This document shows, in pieces, positions 8,284 through 16,498 of a stretch of 25,334 nt of DNA (position 1 is the first letter of the stretch; each line of letters begins with the position of its first letter). Both the position numbers and the translations under genes were made by a program. A model generated the notes under the pieces. It ran no database searches, had not been told where the DNA came from, and was given only the letters and a program-made list of their open reading frames with translations. Origin of the DNA: Cloacimonetes bacterium UBA5284 (GTDB lineage Bacteria > Cloacimonadota > Cloacimonadia > Cloacimonadales > Cloacimonadaceae); contig DHSO01000032.1 in assembly GCA_002410505.1 (NCBI GenBank), positions 2,087-27,420 of the forward strand, read 5' to 3'.

Positions 8284-8780
8284 TTTTCTCCTCTGATGTC
8301 AGTTTTCCGCGCGGCCGCACAATTGTCAAGGCCCGGCATTGAAATTCACCATAGTAACACCGGCATATTCCATACCTATCCCAAAAGAATAACCGTTCTA
8401 GACTCCAAGTTTCACAATACTGCGGAACCCTGCCATAAAGCAGCTTACCAAGATATTGTGCATAAATTTCAACATTGATAACAAATATAATCGCAGATTT
8501 TCCTTGACTCATTTTGGGCCTGTTACATTTTTGCAAGCAGTATTGCTATGTGTCTTACAGATACTTAGCGAGAGTGAGCAGATGAATGAAGGGTAAATTG
8601 CAGTACTGCAATTTTTCCCGTCTCAATGTCTCATATTTTGGACTTTTGAAAACTGTACGATATTGCTTGACGTAGGAACATGGTGATGTAAGCTACCTGT
8701 TCAAACAAGGCAATGTCGATGAATGACATACTATGGTAATTTCGACATGAGAAAAGCCGAAGCCAAAGGAAAGACTGGAC
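8284..8780. other. Divergent intergenic region between umuC and the glycosyltransferase
   Basis: About 500 nt separate the two divergent genes, so both promoters should lie here. The main visible structure is the 20-bp palindrome at 8595-8614 (own entry). A weak plus-strand promoter candidate is TTGACG (8667-8672), 16-nt spacer, TAAGCT (8689-8694). A minus-strand open frame (about 8276-8512) exists but contains the umuC Shine-Dalgarno and resembles nothing I know. Confidence 0.4.
8595..8614. promoter_or_regulatory. Perfect 20-bp palindrome, candidate operator
   Basis: The sequence aaattgcagtactgcaattt is identical to its reverse complement with no spacer, and is bracketed by ggg and ccc. It sits between two divergent genes, where a dimeric repressor could control either or both. 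A damage-response (SOS-type) operator for umuC is one possibility, but it is about 310 nt from the umuC start and I know no matching LexA box. Confidence 0.45.
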
Positions 8781-9737
8781 ATGACATCCGAACCGACGGT
8801 GGTAACAGCCTGCGACCACAAATTTGTGTGGGGAGCGTTGCTCCTGGGAATCTCTATGCGCTTTCATGACATGCAATGTGCTTACAACATAGTAGGTTAC
8901 GATTTGCTTGAACATGATCTAGATTGCCTCCAGAGCATCCCCGGCTCGAAAGTATTCCCTGCGCATAAAAGTGACACTCGCAGTGTTTGTACCCAAAAAC
9001 CGATGGCCATCAATACAGCCGATAGTGACATCGTGGTATGGATGGACGCCGATTGCGTGGTCAGCGGAAACCTGGAAAAGTTCTTTGTATGTCCCCAAAA
9101 TCGTATTCAGATCAGGCAGCGCGAGCTACCCGAAAATCAGAGCGTTTTTCGGAATTATTATGGTAATGTGGATATCCCCGGTGAGATCCCGCAGAAAGTG
9201 TTGGATGTTTGGCAACGGGATGTGGCAGATCTCCCCGATTCCCGTATTAAAACAGTGTATCAGACCAATTGTTTTGTAATCAATCGTGGTCACTTGCCTT
9301 TCATTGAGCTTTGGAAACAGCAGATGATGAAAGTGATCCCTCCTGATACTATAGGAGTATATAGTAAAGACAGTGTGGCATATTCGATGACGGATGAATC
9401 CGTAATCAATTCCCTCTTTGCCTTTTCATCTCACGCACCGCGAACTGCTGAATACCTGATGGATAAAGACCCCAAAGCGATGTGCATACATTTTGGGCTC
9501 ACTCCCAAACCCTGGGAGCATTGGACTCTGCCCGCCCTGAAGCACTATGGCTACATTCAGATGTTGATCCTCTGGGCCAAGAAACAGGGAATCAAATTGC
9601 CACCCTTGCCCTATTCTCTTCGCATCCGCAATCGCAAAAGAGAAACCTTTACAGCTCTGGCCGGCGATAGCTGGAAAACTCTGAGATTCAAAACTTCAAA
9701 CTCCCTTCGCAGTATTCTGCGCAGGATCAAGAGCTAA
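8781..9737 (+). CDS. GT8-like glycosyltransferase
   Basis: The protein has 318 residues. It carries an N-terminal VVTACDHKFVWGALLLGISM stretch, a DxD-type metal/nucleotide-sugar motif in IVVWMDADCV (Asp89-Ala-Asp91), and CIHFGLTPKPWEHW in the C-terminal half, resembling the HxxGxxKPW closing motif of glycosyltransferase family 8 and relatives. The last ~45 residues are basic and could contact membrane or substrate. The ATG follows AAAGGAAAG. No signal peptide or transmembrane segment is seen, so it is cytosolic or peripheral. The acceptor is unknown; a role in surface polysaccharide or glycoprotein assembly is inferred from the family. It lies 76 nt upstream of the LruC lipoprotein gene and may be cotranscribed. 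Confidence 0.8.
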   Translation: MTSEPTVVTACDHKFVWGALLLGISMRFHDMQCAYNIVGYDLLEHDLDCLQSIPGSKVFPAHKSDTRSVCTQKPMAINTADSDIVVWMDADCVVSGNLEKFFVCPQNRIQIRQRELPENQSVFRNYYGNVDIPGEIPQKVLDVWQRDVADLPDSRIKTVYQTNCFVINRGHLPFIELWKQQMMKVIPPDTIGVYSKDSVAYSMTDESVINSLFAFSSHAPRTAEYLMDKDPKAMCIHFGLTPKPWEHWTLPALKHYGYIQMLILWAKKQGIKLPPLPYSLRIRNRKRETFTALAGDSWKTLRFKTSNSLRSILRRIKS

Positions 9738-9813
9738 AACATTATGAAACATACATGTCTCGCATTGAACAATAGCATCAGTGCCATTATTACTCATTAG
9801 AAAGGAACCCTAT

Positions 9814-11805
9814 ATGAAACACATCTCAAAACTGATACTTCTCCTCTTGATAGTAGGCCTGGCCATTAGCGCGTGTTCAGACAAGGATAGCGATGCCTAT
9901 GTACCCATTACTGATCTTACTATCTCTCCCGATTTTGACTGGCAAAGCAGTCGGCAGGTGAAGGTAAATATTCAGTTGAACTCTTATGAAGAAGTCCCTA
10001 AACCCCTGGAAGGCGTTGTCTTTGAGCTCTTCGCAGAGAAGCCGACCACGCTCTCCACTCCCTTGGCAAAAGGAATCACTCTGGAAGACGGCTGTTATGA
10101 GACCTATCTACATCTTCCGGATTCCATGAATAGATTGTGGGCCAGAGGTTTCATGGGTGTGCACGAAATCTATGTTTCAAACAATGAAGCAAATCTCATC
10201 ATCGGCGAAACGGGTGCTGAAGAAAGCTATTCACCCTATGATGGCAATTACATGCGGCCCAATTCCAAAGATTGGAACACTTTGCCTGGCTATACTTACA
10301 ACTACTACGGCAGACCCTTCCCTCGAACACAAACACATTTTGACTCAGACTTTTTCAACCGTTTGAACGCCACTTTACCCGAAGGGATGGAACTACCCAG
10401 TTCTCATCCTCACTACATGGAGACCACAAACTCAGTTAACCTCAATCTCATAGAAGATGCAGATGTATGGGTTACTTTCGTACACGAAGGCGCAGATTAT
10501 CTGAATTCATTGGGCTTCTATCAATACGATACGGATGATCAACCCCAAAATACTACAGAGATATCCGACCACACCATCTTTATGCCCAATGCTTCTCTAA
10601 ACGGCAGTGGTGGCCAGATGAGAGCCGGTGACACAATAAAACTAGGGCAATTCAATGCCGGAACCACTATCGCATGGTTTATGGTGTCAAATGGTTTTGT
10701 GCCCGGTTATCCTCCCCGTGTAAATACCACAGCTCCAGTCTATTACTCCGATCCCCACTTGAATCCCGAACCCAATGAAGACCTGCGTAAGCATAGTGTG
10801 ATGGTCTTTGATGAGGTCTCACAAACCTTTGTGGTAGGTTTCGAAGATCTTCCTCGACTGGATGAGAGTGATGACGACTTCAATGATGTCGTGTTTATGC
10901 TCACAGTAAATCCACTTTCTGCCGTCGATATGGGCATCACTCCCCCGATTGATATTCCTCAGGACAGTGATCACGACGGGATCAGCGATCTCTTCGACGA
11001 TTATCCTCACGATTCCGATCTGGCATTTAACAACTACACTTTCGGACCTGATGCCTGGGGGACACTCGCCTTTGAAGATCTCTGGCCGGATCGCGGAGAC
11101 TACGATTTCAACGATATGATAGTAGATTACAACTATAATCAGATTACTCAGATCGGAAACAGAGTAAAAAAAGTGGAAATGAATTACAAGCTGAGAGCAA
11201 TCGGAGCACGAAAAGCGAACGGTTTCGCGGTTCAGACTCCCTTCGCCAGTTCCAATATTATTGCCCTGGAAGCCTCTCATCCTACACTGTTCGAACACGA
11301 AAGTGATGGATCCACGGGTGTATTACGCTTCTTCAATAGCGCCTTTGACCTTATACCTCAACAACCGGATGCATTTATCAATACCGAAATCTCAGAGACC
11401 CACCATCTCCCGGTGCAATTCTCCGTAAGCTTTATGCTGAACAGCCCCATAAACATCGTGAATATTGACCCCGATCCCCCTTACAATCCCTTCATCTTCG
11501 TGGATCGCACCCGTTCACACGAAATCCATCTTCCCGGTTTTCAACCCACTACGAGGATGAATATGGAATTGTTCAATACCGGTAACGACGCCAGCACTGA
11601 AGGTAATTGGTATAAATCTACCGATAACCTTCCCTGGGCCGTTAATATTCCCGAGAGCTGGGATTACCCTATCGAAAAAGCTCAAATCACTCAAGCTTAT
11701 ACCAAGTTCAAACACTGGGCGCAAAGCTCCGGTGCTAGCTATCCGGATTGGTATAAAGCAATATCCGATTTTAGAAACTACGACTTTATCTATCAAATAG
11801 ATTAG
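9814..11805 (+). CDS. LruC-domain lipoprotein
   Basis: The protein has 663 residues from ATG 9814, chosen because AAAGGAA lies upstream and the frame begins with a proper lipoprotein signal (MKHISKLILLLLIVGLAISAC, lipidated Cys21). The middle contains DDDFNDVVFMLTVNP, a DUF4114-like segment. Next comes a calcium-binding TSP3-like stretch DSDHDGISDLFDDYP, then GTLAFEDLWPDRGDYDFNDMIVDY, which is the hallmark of the LruC domain. This family is found in surface lipoproteins of leptospires, Bacteroidetes, vibrios and others. It is likely anchored in the outer membrane. Function is unknown; calcium binding is inferred from the Asp-rich loops. Confidence 0.9.
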   Translation: MKHISKLILLLLIVGLAISACSDKDSDAYVPITDLTISPDFDWQSSRQVKVNIQLNSYEEVPKPLEGVVFELFAEKPTTLSTPLAKGITLEDGCYETYLHLPDSMNRLWARGFMGVHEIYVSNNEANLIIGETGAEESYSPYDGNYMRPNSKDWNTLPGYTYNYYGRPFPRTQTHFDSDFFNRLNATLPEGMELPSSHPHYMETTNSVNLNLIEDADVWVTFVHEGADYLNSLGFYQYDTDDQPQNTTEISDHTIFMPNASLNGSGGQMRAGDTIKLGQFNAGTTIAWFMVSNGFVPGYPPRVNTTAPVYYSDPHLNPEPNEDLRKHSVMVFDEVSQTFVVGFEDLPRLDESDDDFNDVVFMLTVNPLSAVDMGITPPIDIPQDSDHDGISDLFDDYPHDSDLAFNNYTFGPDAWGTLAFEDLWPDRGDYDFNDMIVDYNYNQITQIGNRVKKVEMNYKLRAIGARKANGFAVQTPFASSNIIALEASHPTLFEHESDGSTGVLRFFNSAFDLIPQQPDAFINTEISETHHLPVQFSVSFMLNSPINIVNIDPDPPYNPFIFVDRTRSHEIHLPGFQPTTRMNMELFNTGNDASTEGNWYKSTDNLPWAVNIPESWDYPIEKAQITQAYTKFKHWAQSSGASYPDWYKAISDFRNYDFIYQID

Positions 11806-11829
11806 TTTTACCCCGAACAACATCCATCT

Positions 11830-11867
11830 GCGCTCGTTGCTACTCCCTCAGCAACGGGCGCTTTTTT
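11830..11867 (+). terminator. Rho-independent terminator after the LruC lipoprotein
   Basis: The 12-bp stem gcgctcgttgct/agcaacgggcgc (one T-G wobble) has an 8-nt loop and is followed by six T. It ends next to the stop codon of the convergent pirin gene at 11869. Confidence 0.92.
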
Positions 11868-11868
11868 A

Positions 11869-12720
11869 TCAGTACCCGGCTTTCACTTTTATGAAATTGT
11901 CGTCAGCCAATTCTTTGAACGCCAGGTTGATCTCTTCCCGGGTGTTCATCACAATCGGTCCTTTCCATGAAATCGATTCATGCAAGGGCTTTCCACAGAG
12001 AAATAGAAACTTGAAGCCTGAGTTTTGTGCACTTATTTCGATTTCGTCGCCATCTTCAAACAAGACTATTTGCCGGTTCCTGATCTGCATACCCATGACA
12101 TCCGCTACGCCTTCATATGCGTATATAAAGCAAGTGAATCCTCTCTGAGCGGGTAAGCGTACACTGGTATCTGACTTCACTTCCACATCCCAATACTGGG
12201 GTTGTACAAATATCTCTTCCACCGGACCACGAATGCCCCCATATTCTCCACATATGATCTTGATCTGGCAACTTTCAGGTCCGGAAAGCACCGGCATATC
12301 TTCCGCCTTCAAATCTCGATAGCGCGGCGTACTCATCTTTTCCTTTGCGGGTAGATTGGTCCAGAGCTGAAAGCCGTACATGCGACCTTGAGCATCGGGT
12401 TTTGGCATCTCTTGATGGATAATCCCACTGCCGGCGGTCATCCACTGTACTTCGCCTTTTTGGATTACACCTCTGTTACCCAGGCTGTCACCGTGCTCTG
12501 CGGATCCTTCCAGCATGTAGGTAATTGTCTCGATACCACGATGAGGATGCCAGGGAAATCCCGCCAGATACCTCTCAGGATCGTCATTTCTAAAATCGTC
12601 CAGCATCAAAAAGGGATCATAGTCCGGTTGCTGGTAATAGCCAAAAGCGCGGTGAAGATGTACTCCGGCACCTTCTAAAACCGGTTCCGCATTTCGTATG
12701 TTTTTTATGGTACGTAACAT
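11869..12720 (-). CDS. Pirin family protein
   Basis: The protein has 283 residues. The pirin N-terminal cupin carries its metal-binding pattern in FPWHPHRGIETITYMLEG and in GSGIIHQEMP (the final His/Glu ligands). The C-terminal cupin follows (FVQPQYWDVEVKSDTSVRLP). Bacterial pirins have quercetin-dioxygenase activity or modulate metabolic enzymes, and which applies here cannot be read from the sequence. AGGAG lies upstream of the ATG. It is the last chromosomal gene before the transposon end and stands alone. Confidence 0.93.
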   Translation of the reverse strand: MLRTIKNIRNAEPVLEGAGVHLHRAFGYYQQPDYDPFLMLDDFRNDDPERYLAGFPWHPHRGIETITYMLEGSAEHGDSLGNRGVIQKGEVQWMTAGSGIIHQEMPKPDAQGRMYGFQLWTNLPAKEKMSTPRYRDLKAEDMPVLSGPESCQIKIICGEYGGIRGPVEEIFVQPQYWDVEVKSDTSVRLPAQRGFTCFIYAYEGVADVMGMQIRNRQIVLFEDGDEIEISAQNSGFKFLFLCGKPLHESISWKGPIVMNTREEINLAFKELADDNFIKVKAGY

Positions 12721-12810
12721 TTGTACTCCTTAATCTTTTCCATAGTTAATAAGATAGGACATTGATGTCAAGTACTTTTTCCATAGCTGGGAATCCTTGG
12801 ATAGATATAG

Positions 12811-12963
12811 AGTATCAAGTGAAATTGCAAATAGTATCACTTCCGTTGCAAATCGCCGGTTTTGGTGAGACCCCAGTATCACCCTTTTTGCAAATCGGTA
12901 TCAAGGTTTTTGCAAATCCAGTTTCAACCTTTTTGCAAATCTAGTTTCGTGGATTTTGCAAAT
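12811..12963 (+). repeat. Six tandem 21-22 bp sites: left end of the Mu/Tn7-like element
   Basis: Six copies of AGTATCA-N6/7-TTGCAAAT occur in the same orientation, at 12811-12832, 12833-12853, 12875-12895, 12897-12917, 12920-12940 and 12943-12963. Site 4 starts GGTATCA, and sites 5 and 6 have AGTTTCA/AGTTTCG. Spacing is mostly 22-23 bp, with one 42-bp step. Two further copies lie inverted at 24982-25129. Length, number and orientation match transposase-binding sites (MuA/TnsB type) at a densely packed transposon end. The exact terminus lies to the left, perhaps within 50 bp (a TGTCAAG begins at 12766), but I could not confirm a target duplication. Confidence 0.75.
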
Positions 12964-13045
12964 GCGAGTTCAAAATCTTATCAGGAGAGACTTATGGAGT
13001 TAATGGGTTTATTGATAATAGATTGGAGGTAAAACACTCTAAATC
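12964..13045. other. Spacer between left-end sites and first cargo gene
   Basis: Nothing substantial is seen. A 12-codon plus-strand frame (12994, after caggagag) is too short to support as a gene. No hairpin-plus-T-tract terminator is visible after the TM2-protein stop codon. Confidence 0.4.
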
Positions 13046-13762
13046 TCACCACTTGATCAGCCTCTTTTTGCTATCCCGAAAGAAGCCGCTGAGGATGTTA
13101 AATAGGTCTATGATCCAGCCGAAGAGAAACAATCCACCTGTGAAAAGATAGAGGAAGCCCATACCGATGTATCCGGTATAGAATCTGTGAGCACCCAATA
13201 CACCCAGGAACAAACAGAGCAACAGTGTTACGCATCCGTTTTTGGGGCTGATATTGCTGCCAGCAGCTGGATGGCTAGGATTTGAATCCTGAATTGGTAG
13301 TGCCGGTTTGCCTCCTCCCAACGCTTCCGTCAACTCACGCGATTTGATATATGCCAGACACCGCACGATGGTTAGAAATGAGGTAAGTTCTTTTTTCCAC
13401 TCCTCGTCCTGGCCTAGTGAGTCCGAGTATTGGTTTGAGTATGGTCTGGTTCCAGAATCTGAAGATGTGCTCCCGGGATTAACTGGCCTGAAGAGAGGCT
13501 TGTTGTCAGAGCCTCTGATTTCTGGTTGCTTTGATGCATCCTCTCTGGAAGCAACGGCTTTGAATCGCGGATTGGTGTTAGTCTCTTGTCTGGTTGCAGA
13601 ACTTGCACTTTTATTGCTTTCCCCGGCTGGATTTACAGCCCGAAACTGAGGCGTGGCATCATGAGATTGGTTCGCATTTTCCTGATGATTTTCCGGTTCG
13701 GCTGCAACTGAGGTCTTTACCGGCTTGAATTTCACAGGCCCATTGGGTAGGTCATCAGCCAT
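13046..13762 (-). CDS. TM2-domain membrane protein with repeated F[KR][PA]V motifs
   Basis: The protein has 238 residues. The C-terminal TM2 domain (about residues 172-229) has two hydrophobic helices around the conserved GVLGAHRFYTGYIGMG turn and a WIIDLFNIL second helix. The N-terminal ~115 residues are polar and low in complexity. They carry four spaced copies of a short motif: FKPV (12-15), FRAV (40-43), FKAV (67-70) and FRPV (91-94), usually preceded by a Pro. A helical segment follows (EWKKELTSFLTIVRCLAYIKSRELTEAL). Both ends of the TM2 hairpin probably face the cytosol, presenting the motif tail there. It starts 4 nt after the TerB-like gene stop with no clear Shine-Dalgarno, suggesting translational coupling. 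It is the last cargo gene before the transposon end. Confidence 0.85.
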   Translation of the reverse strand: MADDLPNGPVKFKPVKTSVAAEPENHQENANQSHDATPQFRAVNPAGESNKSASSATRQETNTNPRFKAVASREDASKQPEIRGSDNKPLFRPVNPGSTSSDSGTRPYSNQYSDSLGQDEEWKKELTSFLTIVRCLAYIKSRELTEALGGGKPALPIQDSNPSHPAAGSNISPKNGCVTLLLCLFLGVLGAHRFYTGYIGMGFLYLFTGGLFLFGWIIDLFNILSGFFRDSKKRLIKW

Positions 13763-13766
13763 ATTA

Positions 13767-14870
13767 CTAACTACCGGATATCAGCTCACGCATCGGAGCT
13801 TCCACGGCATCAAAGAAATCGTCAGCCACATTCATGATCTCGGTGATATACTTGCCCCAACAGGAACGGTTGGTGAGTGCAAAACCGGGGAAGGAGACGC
13901 ATACCCGTTGCGCTCTTCTGCCTTCCTTGCGTTCGTAATCTATTTTGCCTTTGAGGGCGGAGGGGACTTTTATTTTCGCCTTGATATAGTCCAGGATCTG
14001 CAGGTTTCCTGCTTCGGTTTCGGTATCTATGTAGAGCTCTAGACGTAAGAGATTTTTACTTACCCGCATCAGGATGGAGTTGTAAACTCCCACGATGACA
14101 GTTGCCTTGGCGTCCAGACAGTCGTCGTCCTTGATTTTTACCTTGCTAAATTCTGTGTGCCGCATCTGGTCGATGTATGGCTTGAAGGCCTGCCAGAAAT
14201 CGAGCTTGGTGGACGGACCGGTAGTGGGGATGGAAACGGCCCCAGAGGCTTTCTTTGCGGCTTGGGATGCGGCTGGTTTAGGTTTGGGAGTTTCCGTTTT
14301 CTGTCCCGTTTGCTTGGATGGGTTATCTGCTTTTGGAGGCAGCGGTTTGTTCTGATCTTTGGTTTTCCCTTCATCGGTATTGGCACTTTTACGCTTATAT
14401 TCTTTGGCAATGCCATCATTTAGTTGCACCTTAACTTCATCTAAGAGATATACGGTATAATTTTGGATACGCTCCATCTCAGATTTATCTATACCGTCCG
14501 CTTCAGCCACAGCTTTGCCCAATTGTACTAGAAAACCCAAGAAATCAATTGTTCTGCTTTTTTCGAAGCCTTTTCCCTCCTGTTTGTCTGCTATCATCAA
14601 CCACTGTAGAATCATCGGAACTGAATTTTCAAATACAGACCAATTCTGCAGCTGTATAAACTTAACAAAATCTTCAGGATTGATTTGCATACCAGTTAAC
14701 TCGGAGAGTAAATTGACTTCCTTGGGCGATAGCTTATTATCTGCGGCTATGATATAAGCACAAAAGCGAAGAATATCATCAACTGCCCTATCTCGATGAT
14801 CAGAACTGATAGCTTCCGCGAAAGAAAACAGACTTTCAATGTAATCCTTTAACTCATCAATGTTTGCCAT
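13767..14870 (-). CDS. TerB-like domain protein with C-terminal DUF4268-like domain
   Basis: The protein has 367 residues in three parts. Residues about 25-150 are all-helical with two TerB hallmarks, AYIIAADNKLSPKEVNLLSEL (about 38-58) and GKAVAEADGIDKSEMERI (about 118-135), the paired acidic loops of tellurite-resistance TerB/DjlA-N proteins. A Lys/Pro-rich linker (about 155-218) follows. Residues 221-364 form a compact domain beginning TKLDFWQAFKPYIDQMRHTEF and resembling DUF4268. That last domain is about 80% identical to the end of the Sel1-repeat protein in the same operon. TerB domains bind metal and act at the membrane in stress and phage-conflict systems; that role is inferred here. 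AAGGAG precedes the ATG. Confidence 0.8.
   Translation of the reverse strand: MANIDELKDYIESLFSFAEAISSDHRDRAVDDILRFCAYIIAADNKLSPKEVNLLSELTGMQINPEDFVKFIQLQNWSVFENSVPMILQWLMIADKQEGKGFEKSRTIDFLGFLVQLGKAVAEADGIDKSEMERIQNYTVYLLDEVKVQLNDGIAKEYKRKSANTDEGKTKDQNKPLPPKADNPSKQTGQKTETPKPKPAASQAAKKASGAVSIPTTGPSTKLDFWQAFKPYIDQMRHTEFSKVKIKDDDCLDAKATVIVGVYNSILMRVSKNLLRLELYIDTETEAGNLQILDYIKAKIKVPSALKGKIDYERKEGRRAQRVCVSFPGFALTNRSCWGKYITEIMNVADDFFDAVEAPMRELISGS
13779..14210 (-). repeat. Duplicated DUF4268-like coding segment, copy 1
   Basis: This segment encodes residues 221-364 of the TerB-like protein. By direct comparison it differs from copy 2 (16508-16939) at about 29 of 144 residues. The two are in direct orientation about 2.7 kb apart, so recombination between them could delete the Nmad3 and one-pass membrane protein genes. 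Confidence 0.85.
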
Positions 14871-14906
14871 TTATTGCTCCTTATTGTGATTGATATTAGA
14901 ATGTTG

Positions 14907-15908
14907 TCAGTGAATGCCGCTATTGGTGACAATATCCAAAACCCATTGCTTTGCTTCTAGCGGATAGTGGTCCAAATCCAGAACGAACTCCTGGCCAGGT
15001 GAGGTGCTTTTCAGGTATGCGTAGTTATCATCTTTGAACCAACTGGCTTTGGTCCTCTGATTATCCTTGTTATGATAGCCCAGACGCTTGCTGATGTCTT
15101 CGTGATAAAACCATAATGGCAGCCTCCACAAACTTGTTTTGATATCATGGTTGGGCGACTTGCTCTTGCCAATAGAGTTCTGGAAATCGTTATAATACTT
15201 GTTGTTCTTAGCGGGATCCATCTCGGTGAGAGTGGCAGATGGGCTGTAGTTCTTTATGGCACCGTATCCATTGATGCCACTGGTATCAAAGCCATCTAGA
15301 CTCAGGTTTTGCCGGCCAATGAACAGCACGTTAGGACTCCACTCAGGGTGATGGCAGTGGGGATGGTACTTTGCCCACTTGGGTACAGTTTTCATATCCA
15401 CATCTTGGTCAATATGGATTACTCTATCGATCTGCAACCATCCCCAGATCTGGTGAAAGCCCTGGCTTTGGGTATCATATCCTCTTTTTCCGTCCTTGTT
15501 GATAACTTGATTGAACCAGCCAAAGAACAGGAAAATGTCACCTTCATCGACTCCCTTCTCATCATTACATAGCATCCTCGCAGCATTCTGGTCTGTTCCA
15601 AACAATCCTCTCCAACCATTAAGCCGGGCTCCAAATTCATTATCCAGAGGAAGTGAGTCTTCATAGAGGTCTGGATCAAAATGGGCGAATTTCGCTGGCG
15701 TTCCATTGATCTTTGGGGTCTTCCCCAGTTCCTTCAGCAATGAGCCCAGATTCACCCCCTGAGGGCTTAGGGCTTCATAGGGATAGGACTCTTCTTTCTC
15801 ATCGATAATAGGGATCGGCAATGAAATCATCCGCCCATCTTCAAGAATCGGGCTTGGGAAACCTCCGTAGGTTCCGTCAAATCCCTTGCGACTCAGTATG
15901 ATCTTCAT
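14907..15908 (-). CDS. Nmad3-family protein (nucleotide modification-associated domain 3)
   Basis: The protein has 333 residues spanning a single domain. The N-terminus MKIILSRKGFDGTYGGFPSP followed by ILEDGRMISLPIP is the signature I associate with Nmad3. Further conserved-looking blocks are GDIFLFFGWF (about 127-136), FHQIWGWLQID and WAKYHPHCHHPEW (His-rich, about 186-198), and LWRLPLWFYHED. Nmad domains were defined by comparative genomics as partners of DNA-base-modifying enzymes in phages and bacteria. The chemistry of Nmad3 is, to my knowledge, not established. AAGGAG precedes the ATG. No modification enzyme (TET/JBP, methylase, glycosyltransferase) lies in the element, so its target here is open. 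No signal peptide, so cytosolic. Confidence 0.75.
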   Translation of the reverse strand: MKIILSRKGFDGTYGGFPSPILEDGRMISLPIPIIDEKEESYPYEALSPQGVNLGSLLKELGKTPKINGTPAKFAHFDPDLYEDSLPLDNEFGARLNGWRGLFGTDQNAARMLCNDEKGVDEGDIFLFFGWFNQVINKDGKRGYDTQSQGFHQIWGWLQIDRVIHIDQDVDMKTVPKWAKYHPHCHHPEWSPNVLFIGRQNLSLDGFDTSGINGYGAIKNYSPSATLTEMDPAKNNKYYNDFQNSIGKSKSPNHDIKTSLWRLPLWFYHEDISKRLGYHNKDNQRTKASWFKDDNYAYLKSTSPGQEFVLDLDHYPLEAKQWVLDIVTNSGIH

Positions 15909-15965
15909 ATTGTCTCCTTGTTGTACGCGTTATCACATTATTTGTCCGTAAAGCAATAATATCTG

Positions 15966-16460
15966 TCAGGGCTTTGGCTTGTACTTTACGGGCTTTACAA
16001 TACCTTGTTGATTATCCTTCGTTGGGGAATCAACTCTAGGCACATATCTAACAGGTTTCGGATTGCTTGGTTGATCACCTGATCGATGATTGGATAATGG
16101 TGTATCCCTATCCGGATTCTTTTTACCGTTGATCGCGTCTTTCTGATGGGCAGAAGTAACCGGAACATATTTAGCAGGTCTCTCAGGGTTTTGCTGTCTT
16201 TTTATAGGTTTTGGTTGATCAGAAAGGAGTATGTCAGTCTGTTTCCTTGGGGCAGAAGAGCTTTGATTGTTAGCATTAGATGGTTTTACTGATTTCATGT
16301 TTGCAGGTTCTGCAGTTTTGTTAACAGCTCTTCTATTGGTCGCTCCTTTTCTTCTAAATAGACTACGGATGGACTCATAAACTTCCACAAACCAACCAAT
16401 TACGGCCAACACTATTATTATGGCCAGCACTCCACCGATTATATACAATATGATACTCAC
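15966..16460 (-). CDS. One-pass membrane protein with disordered KYxP-motif tail
   Basis: The protein has 164 residues. A single N-terminal transmembrane helix (about residues 3-26, IILYIIGGVLAIIIVLAVIGWF) is followed by a basic stop-transfer stretch (RSLFRRKGATNRR), which predicts a cytosolic C-terminus. The rest is Lys/Pro/Asn/Ser-rich and disordered, with three copies of a short motif: AKYVPV (96-101), VRYVPR (137-142) and VKYKPK (158-163), each preceded by a Pro. This resembles the FKPV repeats of the TM2 protein. The start is GTG, with GGAG 10-11 nt upstream. It follows the Sel1-repeat gene by 38 nt. It has no recognisable family and could act as a membrane tether or scaffold. Confidence 0.7.
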   Translation of the reverse strand: MSIILYIIGGVLAIIIVLAVIGWFVEVYESIRSLFRRKGATNRRAVNKTAEPANMKSVKPSNANNQSSSAPRKQTDILLSDQPKPIKRQQNPERPAKYVPVTSAHQKDAINGKKNPDRDTPLSNHRSGDQPSNPKPVRYVPRVDSPTKDNQQGIVKPVKYKPKP

Positions 16461-16498
16461 AAGGTATATTCTCCATCTTTGCTTTTCAGGTTTTCATG

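Noticed and set aside
8276..8536. Minus-strand frame just upstream of and overlapping umuC, considered as umuD
   Set aside because: No Ser/Lys peptidase motifs of UmuD, no family resemblance, Cys/Trp-rich composition, and it contains the umuC Shine-Dalgarno.
12811..12963. The 21-23 bp repeats as a CRISPR array
   Set aside because: There are no spacers: the units abut or nearly so, repeats are degenerate, copies recur inverted 12 kb away, and there are no cas genes.
12994..13032. 12-codon plus-strand frame after caggagag next to the left-end repeats
   Set aside because: Too short to support; could be the start of a gene cut off by transposon insertion, but nothing follows it.
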